A DNA stretch of 64,000 bases from Variovorax sp. V93 (GCF_041154485.1 NZ_AP028669.1:744001-808000); one strand, 5' to 3'; positions 36,720 to 44,929 are shown, counted from the first letter of the stretch. Notes: generated from the letters alone by a model not told the origin. Program-made: numbers and translations.

Positions 36720-37922
36720 TCAGACAGGTTGGGGCGCGAGCTTGCGCTCGCCCAGCAGCGCCAGTTCCTCGCGCAGCGTCAAGGCCAGCGCGGCGATGGC
36801 GGTGTCGATTTCCTCGACGCTGGCCGTCACGAACGACAGCCGCAGCGTGCGCGGATCGCCCTGGTCCGCATAGAAGGGCGCACCCGGCACGAAGGCCACG
36901 TTGCGCTCCACCGCCTTGGGCAGGAGCGCCACCGTGTCGATGCCCTCGGGCAGGCGCGCCCACAGGAACATGCCGCCCTTGGGCGCGTTGAACTTCACGT
37001 CCAGCCCGGCCATCTCGCGCGTGAGCGCGGCCATCATCGCGTCGCGCTGGCGCTTGTAGAGCGCGCGGATGGTCGGCACGTGGCGCTCGAGGAAGTTGTC
37101 CTTCATCACGGCCGAGACCATGCGCTGCGTGAAGATCGGCGTGTGCAGGTCGACCGCCTGCTTGGCCTGCAGCAGCTTCGGAAAGATGGCCTTCGGCGCC
37201 ACCAGGAAGCCCAGGCGCAGGCCCGGTGCGAGCACCTTCGAGAACGAGCCCAGGTAGATGCAGCCTTCGGGGTTGCGCGCGGTCAGCGGCAGCGGCGGGG
37301 CTTCGTCGAACCACAGTTCGCCGTAGGGGTTGTCCTCGACGATCGGCAGGCCGGCGGCGGCCGCGGCGGCCGACACGGCGGCGCGGCGCGCCTCGGTCAT
37401 GGTGCGGCCGGTGGGGTTCTGGAAATTGGGCAGCAGGTAGATGAAGCGCCCATCCTTCGCCTTGGCCACCAGGTCTTCGACGATCACGCCTTCGTCGTCG
37501 CTCGCCACGCTCACCGGGTTCGGCTCCATCGGGCCGAAGGCCTGCAGCGCGCCCAGGTAGGTGGGCGTTTCGACCAGCACCTTGCTGCCCGGATCGATGA
37601 GCACCTTGGCCACCAGGTCGAGGCCCTGCTGCGAGCCGGTGGTGATGAGCACCTGCGCGGGATCGACGTTCCACGGCAGCATGTCGGCCACGGCCTGGCG
37701 CAGCGGCGCATAGCCTTCGCTCGCGGCGTATTGCAGCGCCGCCTGGCCGTCGTTGTGCAGCACCTCGGCGCAGGCGTCGGCAAAGGCCTGGATCGGGAAG
37801 GTCTTGGGCGAGGGCAGGCCGCCGGCCAGGCTGATGATGCCGGGGCGCTCGGTGACCTTGAGGATTTCACGCAGCACCGACGGATTCATCTTGGCGGCGC
37901 GGGCGGCGAGTTTCCAGTTCAT
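36720..37922 (-). CDS. PLP-dependent aminotransferase, fold type I (2-aminoadipate aminotransferase/MocR-like class)
   Basis: 400 residues. Family blocks: ISLAGGLPSPKTFP, ALQYAASEGYAPLRQAVA, TTGSQQGLDLVAKVL, ETPTYLGALQAFGP, LLPNFQNPTGRTM (Asn that contacts PLP), VEDNPYGELWFDE (Asp to pyridine N) and the Schiff-base Lys in GSFSKVLAPGLRLG. It belongs to the broad class of 2-aminoadipate, kynurenine and aromatic or branched-chain aminotransferases. The regulator of this operon is a MocR protein that contains a related aminotransferase domain, so the substrate could also be the regulator's ligand. 24 bases precede the DJ-1 gene. Confidence 0.93.
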   Translation of the reverse strand: MNWKLAARAAKMNPSVLREILKVTERPGIISLAGGLPSPKTFPIQAFADACAEVLHNDGQAALQYAASEGYAPLRQAVADMLPWNVDPAQVLITTGSQQGLDLVAKVLIDPGSKVLVETPTYLGALQAFGPMEPNPVSVASDDEGVIVEDLVAKAKDGRFIYLLPNFQNPTGRTMTEARRAAVSAAAAAAGLPIVEDNPYGELWFDEAPPLPLTARNPEGCIYLGSFSKVLAPGLRLGFLVAPKAIFPKLLQAKQAVDLHTPIFTQRMVSAVMKDNFLERHVPTIRALYKRQRDAMMAALTREMAGLDVKFNAPKGGMFLWARLPEGIDTVALLPKAVERNVAFVPGAPFYADQGDPRTLRLSFVTASVEEIDTAIAALALTLREELALLGERKLAPQPV

Positions 37923-37952
37923 GGGGTTTTCTTTCAGGCGGGTGAGGTGAGA

Positions 37953-38909
37953 TCAGGATTGTTCGGCATGCGCTGCACGCGGTGAAACGGCAGGAACGGG
38001 CTGCGGCTGCGAAAGGCGCTTGCCGAGCACCACCGTGCAGACCACGGCCATGGCAAAGCCCAGCGTGACCACGTCGAGCGGTTCGCCCAGCAGCGGAATG
38101 GATGCAAGGATAGAGAGAAAAGGCTGCAGCAGCTGGGTCTGGCTCACGCGCAGCGCGCCGCCCAGGGCCAGGCCGCGGTACCAGGCGAAGAAGCCGATCC
38201 ACATCGAGAACACGCCCACGTAGACGAAGCCCAGCCAGGCCGAGGTGGCGATGGGCTCCGTGGGCCACATGGCCAGCGTGGCGGGCAGCGTCACGGGCAG
38301 CGCCATCACGCAGACCCAGCAGATCACGCGCTCCGCGCCGAGCGACGGCGTGACCTGCGCGCCGTAGATGTAGCCGAACGACGCCGCGACCACTGCGCCG
38401 ACCAGCAGCAGGTCGGCCCATTCGAAGCCGAAGCCATGGCCGCCCTGGCTCGCGCGCAGCACCGAGAACATCACCACCAGCAGGCTGCCCGCGATGGCGC
38501 AGAGCCAGAAGCCGAGCCGCGCGCGCTGGTGCAGCACCCAGGCCGCGACCGCCGCGGTGACCAGCGGCAGCAGCGCCGTCACCACCGCCGCGTGGCTGGC
38601 CGTGACGACGCGCAAGGCGTAGCCCAGCAGCAGCGGATAGCCGATCACGTTGCCGAGTACCGCCATGCCAAGCGGCTTCCACTGGTGCGGCGCGGGCCGC
38701 GGCGAGCGCGTGGCGAGCAGGAAGACCGCGGAGAGAATGCCCGCCAGCGCGGCGCGTCCGAGCGTGACGAACCAGGGCGACAACTGCGGCGCGTCCTGCG
38801 TGCCGGTGGCCAGCCGCGTCATCGGCAAGGTGACCGCGAACAGCGCCACGCCGATCACGCCAAGCCACATGCCGAGCGTCTCGTCCTTGATAAGGAGGCG
38901 GCTGCTCAT
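37953..38909 (-). CDS. EamA family (DMT superfamily) transporter
   Basis: 318 residues from the ATG at 38909, which overlaps the TGA of the upstream LysE gene (ATGA). About ten membrane helices in two EamA repeats; the first begins MWLGVIGVALFAVTLPMTRLA and the second includes WLGFVYVGVFSMWIGFFAWYRGLALGGALRVSQTQLLQPF, a typical EamA segment. Members export amino acids, cysteine pathway intermediates, purines and other metabolites. It is the fourth exporter of this operon. Confidence 0.93.
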   Translation of the reverse strand: MSSRLLIKDETLGMWLGVIGVALFAVTLPMTRLATGTQDAPQLSPWFVTLGRAALAGILSAVFLLATRSPRPAPHQWKPLGMAVLGNVIGYPLLLGYALRVVTASHAAVVTALLPLVTAAVAAWVLHQRARLGFWLCAIAGSLLVVMFSVLRASQGGHGFGFEWADLLLVGAVVAASFGYIYGAQVTPSLGAERVICWVCVMALPVTLPATLAMWPTEPIATSAWLGFVYVGVFSMWIGFFAWYRGLALGGALRVSQTQLLQPFLSILASIPLLGEPLDVVTLGFAMAVVCTVVLGKRLSQPQPVPAVSPRAAHAEQS

Positions 38910-39505
38910 ACGCTCAGCATCCACCAGGCCGTAAGCACCAGCACCAGCCCCATCGCACGGTTGAACCACAGCAGGCGCTTTCCCTTGGAGAGCCATTCGC
39001 GCAGCAGCGCGCCGGCCAGGGCGTAGGTGAAGTTGCTGATGAAGGCGTAGACCAGCATCACCGGCGCGACGATGGCAAAGCGCCCGAGCGCATCGGGCTG
39101 CCCCGCGATCCAGCCGGCCACCAGCGTGAGCGCGAGCAGCCAGGCCTTGATGTTGACGAACTGCAGCATCACGCCCTGGCCGAAACCGACAGAGAGGCTG
39201 GCGCCGTCGGCCCTGCCGAGCGTGCTGCTGCCGCTCAGCTTGCAGGCCAGCCACAGGAGGTAGCCCACCCCCAGCGCCTTGATGCCCAGGCGCAGCGAAG
39301 GCACTGCCACCACCAGCGCGCCGATGCCGGCTGCGCACAGCACCAGCAGCAGCGTCCAGCCGACCGGCACGGCCACCACGAAGCGCATGGCGCGCGGCAG
39401 GCCGCCGTTGGCCGCCAGGGCGGTGGAAAGCGTGGTGTTGGGACCGGGCGAGAAACTCATCGCCGTGGCCAGCACCAGCAGCGCGGTGAATTCTTGCCAG
39501 TTCAT
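38906..39505 (-). CDS. LysE family amino acid exporter (third; first gene of the operon)
   Basis: 199 residues from the ATG at 39505; a GTG nine bases upstream is an alternative. The N-terminus AMSFSPGPNTTLSTALAANGG and GFGQGVMLQFVNIKAWLLALTLVAGW are LysE/RhtB-type, and six helices are predicted. It is the first gene downstream of the divergent MocR promoter region with its inverted repeats, and therefore the most directly regulated. Closest neighbours in style are cysteine/O-acetylserine exporters (YfiK-like), but this is a weak guess. Confidence 0.92.
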   Translation of the reverse strand: MNWQEFTALLVLATAMSFSPGPNTTLSTALAANGGLPRAMRFVVAVPVGWTLLLVLCAAGIGALVVAVPSLRLGIKALGVGYLLWLACKLSGSSTLGRADGASLSVGFGQGVMLQFVNIKAWLLALTLVAGWIAGQPDALGRFAIVAPVMLVYAFISNFTYALAGALLREWLSKGKRLLWFNRAMGLVLVLTAWWMLSV

Positions 39506-39532
39506 TGCATACACTCTAAACTTTCACACCAT

Positions 39533-39578
39533 TACAGTTCCAATACAGTTGATCGAACATATTCGAAAACTGTATTGG
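39533..39578. promoter_or_regulatory. Inverted and direct repeats in the MocR divergent promoter region
   Basis: CCAATACAGTT at 39540-39550 and AACTGTATTGG at 39568-39578 form a perfect 11-bp inverted repeat with a 17-base spacer. TACAGTT at 39533-39539 repeats directly at 39544-39550, an 11-base step of about one helical turn. The spacer holds a small CGAA-N4-TTCG dyad at 39554-39565. It lies between the first gene of the ten-gene operon and the MocR gene. Mixed direct and inverted repeats are typical of characterised MocR operators such as those of GabR and PdxR. Confidence 0.65.
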
Positions 39579-39608
39579 TCTTTCTTTCGACACAGAAGCC
39601 CGGCGCAG

Positions 39609-41024
39609 ATGCTGACACGAACCTCCACCCAGTCGCTCACGGGGCAATTGGCCGACCGGCTGGCAGAACGCATCCGCACCCGGCTGCTGCCGCCCGGTGC
39701 GCGCCTGCCCTCGGTGCGCGAATGCGCGCGCCAGCAGGGCGTGAGCCCCTACACGGTGGTGGCGGCTTACGACCAGCTGCTGGCGCAGGGCCTGGTCGAG
39801 GCGCGCCGCCAGCGCGGGTTCTACGTGCGCGATTCGGCGCCGGCGCAGGATGGCCGCCCGCCCAATGCGGCGCCCATGGTCATCCAGATGATGGCCTCGC
39901 GCGTGCCGGCCGATGCGAGCTCGCTCATCCGCAGCATGTTCCACCGGCCCAGCGACAAGCCGCAGCCGGGCATGGGGGTGTTTCCGCCCGAATGGATGTC
40001 GTCCACCTTCATGCCGACGGCCGTGCGCCGCATGACCAGTACAGCGGCGCTGCAGGAGCTTTCGCTCCAGTACGGCGAACCCTCGGGCGACGCCGCGCTG
40101 CGGCGCAGCCTGTCGAACAAGCTGGTGGGCATCAACGTGCCCGCCGCGCCCGACCAGATCGTGACCACGGTGGGCGCCACGCACGCGCTGGACATCGTGA
40201 GCCGCACCTTGCTGCGCGCCGGCGATCCGGTGATGGTCGAGGAGCCCGGCTGGGCGCTGGAGTTCGCGCGGCTCGAGGCGCTGGGCATGCGCATCCTGCC
40301 GGTGCCGCGCCGCGCCGACGGGCCCGACCTGGAGGTAATGGCGCAGTACTGCCAGCTGCACAACCCCAAGCTCTTCGTCAGCGTGAGCGTGCTGCACAAC
40401 CCGACCGGCTACAGCCTCACGCCCGGCAGCGCGCACCGCGTGCTCAAGCTGGCCAACGAGCACGACTTCCACATCGTCGAGGACGACACCTACAGCCACC
40501 TCGCGCCCGAGCACGCCACGCGGCTCAGCGCCCTCGACGGGCTGCAGCGCACCATCTACGTCAGCGGGTTCGCCAAGATCCTGGCGCCCAACTGGCGCAT
40601 CGGCTTCCTGGCTGCCTCGCCGGAACTGAAGGAGCGGCTGCTCGAAACCAAGCTGCTGGCCACGCTCACCACGCCCACGCTGTTCGAACGGGCGCTTTCA
40701 TGGTGCATCGACCAGGGGCAATTGCGGCGGCATTCCGAGCGCGTGCGCATCCGGCTCGACGGCGCGCGCGGCCGCGCGGTGAAGCTCGCGATGGCGCACG
40801 GTTGCAGCTTCGCGTCGGAGCCGGCGGGCCTGTTCGGCTGGGTCGACACCGGCGTGGACACCGACGCGCTCACCCAGCGCATGCTCGACCAGGGCTACCT
40901 GCTCGCGCCGGGCTCGCTGTTCCATGCGCGGCGGCCGCCGAGCACGATGATGCGGATCAATTTCGCGACCTCGCAGGACGCGGCGTTCTGGAAGGTGTTC
41001 AGCAAGGTGCGCGCGGAACTCTGA
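39609..41024 (+). CDS. MocR-type regulator (GntR winged helix fused to aminotransferase domain)
   Basis: 471 residues from the ATG at 39609. The N-terminal GntR winged helix-turn-helix covers about residues 10-75 (LADRLAERIRTRLLPPGARLPSVRECA, SPYTVVAAYDQL). The rest is a fold type I aminotransferase domain: GEPSGDAALR, VGATHALDIVSRTL, HNPTGYS (263-269), EDDTYSHL (291-298) and PLP Lys323 in SGFAKILAPNWRIG, so PLP binding should be retained. MocR proteins sense an amine or PLP and switch a neighbouring operon. Divergent from the LysE-EamA-aminotransferase operon across a 103-base gap with repeats. Nearest named group would be PdxR/GabR/YdcR-like. Confidence 0.94.
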   Translation: MLTRTSTQSLTGQLADRLAERIRTRLLPPGARLPSVRECARQQGVSPYTVVAAYDQLLAQGLVEARRQRGFYVRDSAPAQDGRPPNAAPMVIQMMASRVPADASSLIRSMFHRPSDKPQPGMGVFPPEWMSSTFMPTAVRRMTSTAALQELSLQYGEPSGDAALRRSLSNKLVGINVPAAPDQIVTTVGATHALDIVSRTLLRAGDPVMVEEPGWALEFARLEALGMRILPVPRRADGPDLEVMAQYCQLHNPKLFVSVSVLHNPTGYSLTPGSAHRVLKLANEHDFHIVEDDTYSHLAPEHATRLSALDGLQRTIYVSGFAKILAPNWRIGFLAASPELKERLLETKLLATLTTPTLFERALSWCIDQGQLRRHSERVRIRLDGARGRAVKLAMAHGCSFASEPAGLFGWVDTGVDTDALTQRMLDQGYLLAPGSLFHARRPPSTMMRINFATSQDAAFWKVFSKVRAEL

Positions 41025-41114
41025 CGGCTCGAACGGGCGGGGCTGGCAGGCCCAAAACGGCGGTGCCTTGGAGTAAGCTGGCATCACAAGAAAACCCAAC
41101 CCGGAGACCTCCGC

Positions 41115-41858
41115 ATGAGCAATGCCAGCCAACCCTTCGACTTCAGCCAATTCGTCCCCGGATTCGATTTTCTGAAGAACCTTGCCGGCGGTGGCGCCGG
41201 CGGTTCGGCGGGCGGCGCGGTGCCCGGGTTGCCGAGCCTCGCGAGCTGGGTGGCCCCCACGCTGAGCGTGGAAGAGGTCGACAAGCGCATCCAGGAACTC
41301 AAGACGGTGCAGTACTGGCTCGAGCAGAACGGCCACGCGCTCAAGGCCACCATCCAGGCGCTCGAAGTGCAAAAGATGACACTTTCGACCTTGCGCGGCA
41401 TGAACGTGCGGATGGAAGATATCGCCAGCGCGTTCACCAAGCAGGCGGCCGCCGTGGCGCCTGCCGCTGCTGCGCCGGCACCCGCACCGGCGGCTGCGGC
41501 GCCGGCCGAACCGGAAGCCGAGCCCGAAGAAGCCCCGGCGCCTGCGAAGAAAGCGCGCAGCAAGCCGGCTTCAGGCGGTGGTGGCGGCAATGGCGGCGCC
41601 GGCGTGATCGATCCGATGCAATGGTGGGGCTCGCTGACCGAGCAGTTCCAGCAGATCGCGAGTTCGGCGCTGCAGGATGCGGCCCAGCTCAAGGTGCCGG
41701 CCATGGCCCAGCCGATGGCCGATGCGGTGGGCAAGGCCATGGGCAAGCCGGCGGCGGCTCCCACGGCCTCGAAGCCCGCGGCCAGGAAGGCGGCAGCGCC
41801 CGCCGCCGCAAAGAAGGCATCGGCCGCCGCGCGCAAGCGAACGGCCGGCCGGCGCTGA
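41115..41858 (+). CDS. phaM: PhaM-like polyhydroxyalkanoate granule regulatory protein
   Basis: 247 residues. The N-terminus (FDFSQFVPGFDFLKNLA) and the block PTLSVEEVDKRIQELKTVQYWLEQN are the PhaM family signature. A coiled-coil-like helix follows, then an Ala/Pro-rich linker and a very basic C-terminus of histone H1-like Ala-Lys repeats (AAAPAAAKKASAAARKR). In Ralstonia eutropha PhaM activates PHA synthase PhaC and tethers granules to the nucleoid through such a basic tail. GGAG lies eight bases before the ATG. No phaC is in this window. Assignment is from remembered family features, not a search. Confidence 0.82.
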   Translation: MSNASQPFDFSQFVPGFDFLKNLAGGGAGGSAGGAVPGLPSLASWVAPTLSVEEVDKRIQELKTVQYWLEQNGHALKATIQALEVQKMTLSTLRGMNVRMEDIASAFTKQAAAVAPAAAAPAPAPAAAAPAEPEAEPEEAPAPAKKARSKPASGGGGGNGGAGVIDPMQWWGSLTEQFQQIASSALQDAAQLKVPAMAQPMADAVGKAMGKPAAAPTASKPAARKAAAPAAAKKASAAARKRTAGRR

Positions 41859-41903
41859 CGTCATACACACACATTTCTTGAAGAGAACGGGTTGGCACGC
41901 ATC

Positions 41904-43184
41904 ATGAAGCTGTTTCCTTCCGGCCATGCCACCCACCCGCAATGGCGCATGGCAGCCGGCCTCGTGCTGGCCCAGTTGCGCGCGCAGATGGCGCTGCCCG
42001 ACTACGCGCCGTCGCCCACGCTCGGGCTGCTCTACATCACCGACCACTACGCGGCGGACGCGCAGGACATCCTCGACCACCTGAGCGCCGAACTGCCCGA
42101 GGTCACCGACTGGTCCGGCACGGTCGGCATCGGCGTCTCGGCCAACAATGCCGAATATTTCGACGAGCCCGGACTCAGCCTGATGCTCTGCGCGCTGCCA
42201 AGCGACCAATACCGCGTGTTCTCCGGCGTGGCGCCGCTGGGCAATTCGGAAATGAGCGGCTTCGAGGCCCATACGGCGCTGGTGCACGCTGACCCCGCCA
42301 CCCCCGACCTGACCGAACTGATCGGCGAGATGGCGGGCCGCACCAACACCGGCTATCTGTTCGGCGGGCTCTCGTCGGGACGCGGCGGCGCGCTGCAGTT
42401 CGCGGTGGGCGGCAACGGCAACATCCGCGGGCATGGCGCCGCGGGCGGCGTGTTCTCGGGCGGCTTGTCGGGCGTGGTGTTCGGCGAGGGCGTGCGGCTG
42501 GTGTCGCGCGTCACCCAGGGCTGCCAGCCGCTGCGCTCGGGCGCCGGGCGCGAGCGCGAGATCACCGAAGCCGACGGCAACCTTCTGCTCAAGCTGGACG
42601 GCGAACCCGCGCTCGACGTGCTGCTGGACGACCTGCAGGTGTCGCTCGAGCGGCCGCAGGAGGCCATCGACGCCGTGCGCGCCACCCTGGTGGGCCTGGC
42701 CGACGCGGGCAGCGACGGCATCCGCCGCACCGGCGACCTGGGAGCCGACGTGCTGGTGCGCCACATCATCGGCCTGGACCCCACGCGCCGCGGCATCGCC
42801 ATTGCCGACGTGGCGGAGGCCGGCATGCGCCTGACCTTCTGCCGCCGCAATGCGCAGGCCGCGCGCGCCGACCTGATGCGCATCTGCGCGGAAATCCGCG
42901 AGGAACTCGAGCCCGAGGAGCAGACGCTGGCCACCGCGCGCGCCGTCGCGGCCGGGGAGGCCGAAGCGGCGCCGCATCCGGCGCGCCGCATCGCGGGCGC
43001 CGTGTACGTGAGCTGCTCGGGGCGCGGCGGGCCGCATTTCGGCGCACCGGGCGCCGAGCTGCAGATCGTGCGGCACGCGCTGGGCGACGTGCCGCTGGTC
43101 GGCTTCTTCGCCGCGGGCGAAATCGCCCGCCACCATCTTTACGGCTACACCGGCGTGCTGACGGTGTTCACCAGCAAGGACTGA
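41904..43184 (+). CDS. FIST domain sensor protein
   Basis: 426 residues from the ATG at 41904; a TTG at 41892 would add four residues. The FIST N-terminal and C-terminal domains are recognisable from SGTVGIGVSANNAEYFDEPG, GYLFGGLSSGRGG, VFSGGLSGVVFGEG, VSRVTQGCQPL and the closing CSGRGGPHFGAPGAELQIVRHALGDVPLVGFFAAGEIA. FIST proteins bind small ligands, probably amino acids, and usually occur as sensory modules near kinases or cyclases. It is 46 bases downstream of phaM on the same strand and may be cotranscribed; the link to PHA is not explained. Confidence 0.85.
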   Translation: MKLFPSGHATHPQWRMAAGLVLAQLRAQMALPDYAPSPTLGLLYITDHYAADAQDILDHLSAELPEVTDWSGTVGIGVSANNAEYFDEPGLSLMLCALPSDQYRVFSGVAPLGNSEMSGFEAHTALVHADPATPDLTELIGEMAGRTNTGYLFGGLSSGRGGALQFAVGGNGNIRGHGAAGGVFSGGLSGVVFGEGVRLVSRVTQGCQPLRSGAGREREITEADGNLLLKLDGEPALDVLLDDLQVSLERPQEAIDAVRATLVGLADAGSDGIRRTGDLGADVLVRHIIGLDPTRRGIAIADVAEAGMRLTFCRRNAQAARADLMRICAEIREELEPEEQTLATARAVAAGEAEAAPHPARRIAGAVYVSCSGRGGPHFGAPGAELQIVRHALGDVPLVGFFAAGEIARHHLYGYTGVLTVFTSKD

Positions 43185-43202
43185 ACCCAGCCCTGCCTGT
43201 GT

Positions 43203-44504
43203 TCAGGCCGGTTGCAGCACGCGCGCTGCCGGCGCAGGCAGGCCGGTGAACGCAAAGTCCACCTCGGGCGCGAGCCCGCTCACGATGCGCGCGATCGACT
43301 TGCCCGAACCGCAGGCGTGCGTCCAGCCGAGCGTGCCATGGCCGGTGTTCAGGTACAGGTTCGGCAGTTTCGTCTTGCCGATCAGCGGCACGTTGCTCGG
43401 CGTTGCGGGGCGCAGGCCGGTCCAGAACTGGGCCTGCGTGGTGTCGCCGGCGCCCGGAAAGAGCTCCTCGACGCGCCGCACGATCGCCTCGCAGCGCACG
43501 CGGTTCAGGTCGCGGTCGTAGCCGTTGAGCTCGGCCGTTCCGGCAATGCGCAGCCGGTCGCCCGAGGCCGAGGTGTAGCGCGAGAACACGAGCTTGAACT
43601 CGTCATCGGTCAGCGAAACCTGGTGGGCCCTGGAGGCGTCCTTCACCGGCAGCGTCACCGAATAGCCCTTGGCCGGATAGATCGGCAGCCGGATGCCCAG
43701 CGGCGCGGCAACGATCGGGCTCAGCGAACCCATCGCGAGCACGAAGGCGTCGCCGCGGATGCGCTGGAAGCGGCCTTCGCAGTCGGTGGCTTCGACATGG
43801 TCGATGCTGCCGCCGGCCTCGCGCAGCGCCGTGACCGTGTGGCTCATGAGGAACTTCACGCCCGCTGCGGCCGCGCGCTTCGCCAGCTCGCGCGCAAAAA
43901 GGTTCGCGTCGCCGGACTCGTCCTCCGCCGTGTAAGTGGCGCCGGCCAGCTTCGGGCGGATGTGGGCGAGGGCGGGCTCGATCTTCACGGCCTCGTCGGC
44001 CGAGATCACCCGCCGCTCGCAGCCGAGCGCGCGCATCTGTTCGGCCGGCTCCAGGGCGCCGTCGAACTCCTTCTGCGTCGTATAGAAGTGCAGGATGCCC
44101 TGCGTGCGCTGGTCGTAGTCCAGGCCGGTGTCGCGGCGCAGCTGCTGCAGCACGTCGCGGCTGTAGGTGCCCAGTCGCACGATCTGCTCGATGTTGTGCC
44201 GGGTGCGCGCCGGCGTGCATTCGCGCAGGAACTGCAGGCCCCAGAGCCACTGGCGCATGTCGGCGCGGATGCGAAAGAGCAGCGGCGCATCTTCCTTGCC
44301 CAGCCATTGCAGCACCTTGAGCGGAGCGCTCGGGTTGGCCCAGGGCTCGGCATGGCTGACCGAGATCTGCCCGCCGTTGGCAAAGCTGGTTTCGGCGGCC
44401 GGCGTGGCCTGCCGGTCGATCACGGTCACCTCGTGGCCGAGTTGCTGGAGGAAGTAAGCCGAAGTCACGCCGAGCAGGCCGGCGCCAAGAACGATCACGC
44501 GCAT
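43203..44504 (-). CDS. dadA: D-amino acid dehydrogenase (DadA-type FAD oxidoreductase)
   Basis: 433 residues from the ATG at 44504, with AAAAGG upstream. The FAD-binding Rossmann motif is VIVLGAGLLGVTSAYFL at the N-terminus, followed by ETSFANGGQISVSHAEPWANP and, near the C-terminus, GLRPATPSNVPLIGKT and NTGHGTLGWTHACGSG, both diagnostic of DadA small subunits. It oxidises D-amino acids (or glycine in related enzymes) to 2-oxo acids and ammonia, passing electrons to the membrane. About 100 bases upstream lies a tandem glycine riboswitch, so expression should respond to glycine, which suggests glycine itself or a glycine-linked amino acid is a physiological substrate. Confidence 0.92.
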   Translation of the reverse strand: MRVIVLGAGLLGVTSAYFLQQLGHEVTVIDRQATPAAETSFANGGQISVSHAEPWANPSAPLKVLQWLGKEDAPLLFRIRADMRQWLWGLQFLRECTPARTRHNIEQIVRLGTYSRDVLQQLRRDTGLDYDQRTQGILHFYTTQKEFDGALEPAEQMRALGCERRVISADEAVKIEPALAHIRPKLAGATYTAEDESGDANLFARELAKRAAAAGVKFLMSHTVTALREAGGSIDHVEATDCEGRFQRIRGDAFVLAMGSLSPIVAAPLGIRLPIYPAKGYSVTLPVKDASRAHQVSLTDDEFKLVFSRYTSASGDRLRIAGTAELNGYDRDLNRVRCEAIVRRVEELFPGAGDTTQAQFWTGLRPATPSNVPLIGKTKLPNLYLNTGHGTLGWTHACGSGKSIARIVSGLAPEVDFAFTGLPAPAARVLQPA

Positions 44505-44604
44505 TTCAAGTACCTTTTGAAGATGGGCACTTGAACGGCGGACTTGGTGTGCTACTGATTCAATAGCGAGCAACCGGACGAACGCCGTCCAAGTCGCCGC
44601 TCCC

Positions 44605-44835
44605 CCTGTCCTTGGTACCTGAGAGATTCACCTGTTGCACCTTGCAACGGGTTTGCTCCTTCGGTGCATCGCGCGGGGCGATGGCTCTCCAGACGGCCTG
44701 TCAATTGATGCAGTACATGCCACGCAACTCTTTGAAAGAACTTCAAGGTTACGTTCGGCCGACCTGAGCGTTTATGGGAGTTTGCGCCTTCGGTGGAGTA
44801 GCAATAAGTACTACTCGCTCTCCTGCAATGAAACG
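44605..44835 (-). ncRNA. Tandem glycine riboswitch upstream of dadA
   Basis: On the minus strand two glycine aptamers follow each other. The first (about 44835 to 44762) has GCAGGAGAGCG, a hairpin around CACCGAAGGCGCAAACUCC, and closes with GCUCAGGU. The second (about 44702 to 44605) has GUCUGGAGAGCC, CACCGAAGGAGCAAACC and GAAUCUCUCAGGUACCAAGG. The CCGAAGG(A/C)GCAAAC and CUCAGG elements are the glycine riboswitch core. The dadA start lies 100 bases downstream; a small GGACG/CGUCC hairpin follows the second aptamer, but the expression platform is not resolved. Boundaries are approximate. Confidence 0.88.
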
Positions 44836-44864
44836 ATTGTAGGCGGAGGCCGCAAAGCCGCCAA
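44836..44864 (-). promoter_or_regulatory. Promoter for riboswitch-dadA transcript
   Basis: Reading the minus strand, TTGGCG (44864-44859) and TACAAT (44841-44836) are separated by 17 bases, a good sigma-70 arrangement. Transcription would begin just before the first glycine aptamer. Confidence 0.6.
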
Positions 44865-44874
44865 CCATGAATTT

Positions 44875-44904
44875 TGACAATTCGGAGCAATGGGATAATT
44901 GTCA
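44875..44904. promoter_or_regulatory. Inverted repeat and promoter elements before rmlB
   Basis: TGACAATT (44875-44882) and AATTGTCA (44897-44904) form a perfect 8-bp inverted repeat with a 14-base spacer. The same stretch contains TTGACA (44874-44879) and an extended -10-like TGG-GATAAT (44891-44899) on the plus strand, though their spacing of 14 is short. It lies between the divergent dadA and rmlB promoters and may be an operator for either. Confidence 0.45.
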
Positions 44905-44929
44905 TCGATTCGAAACTTCGGGGAGACTC

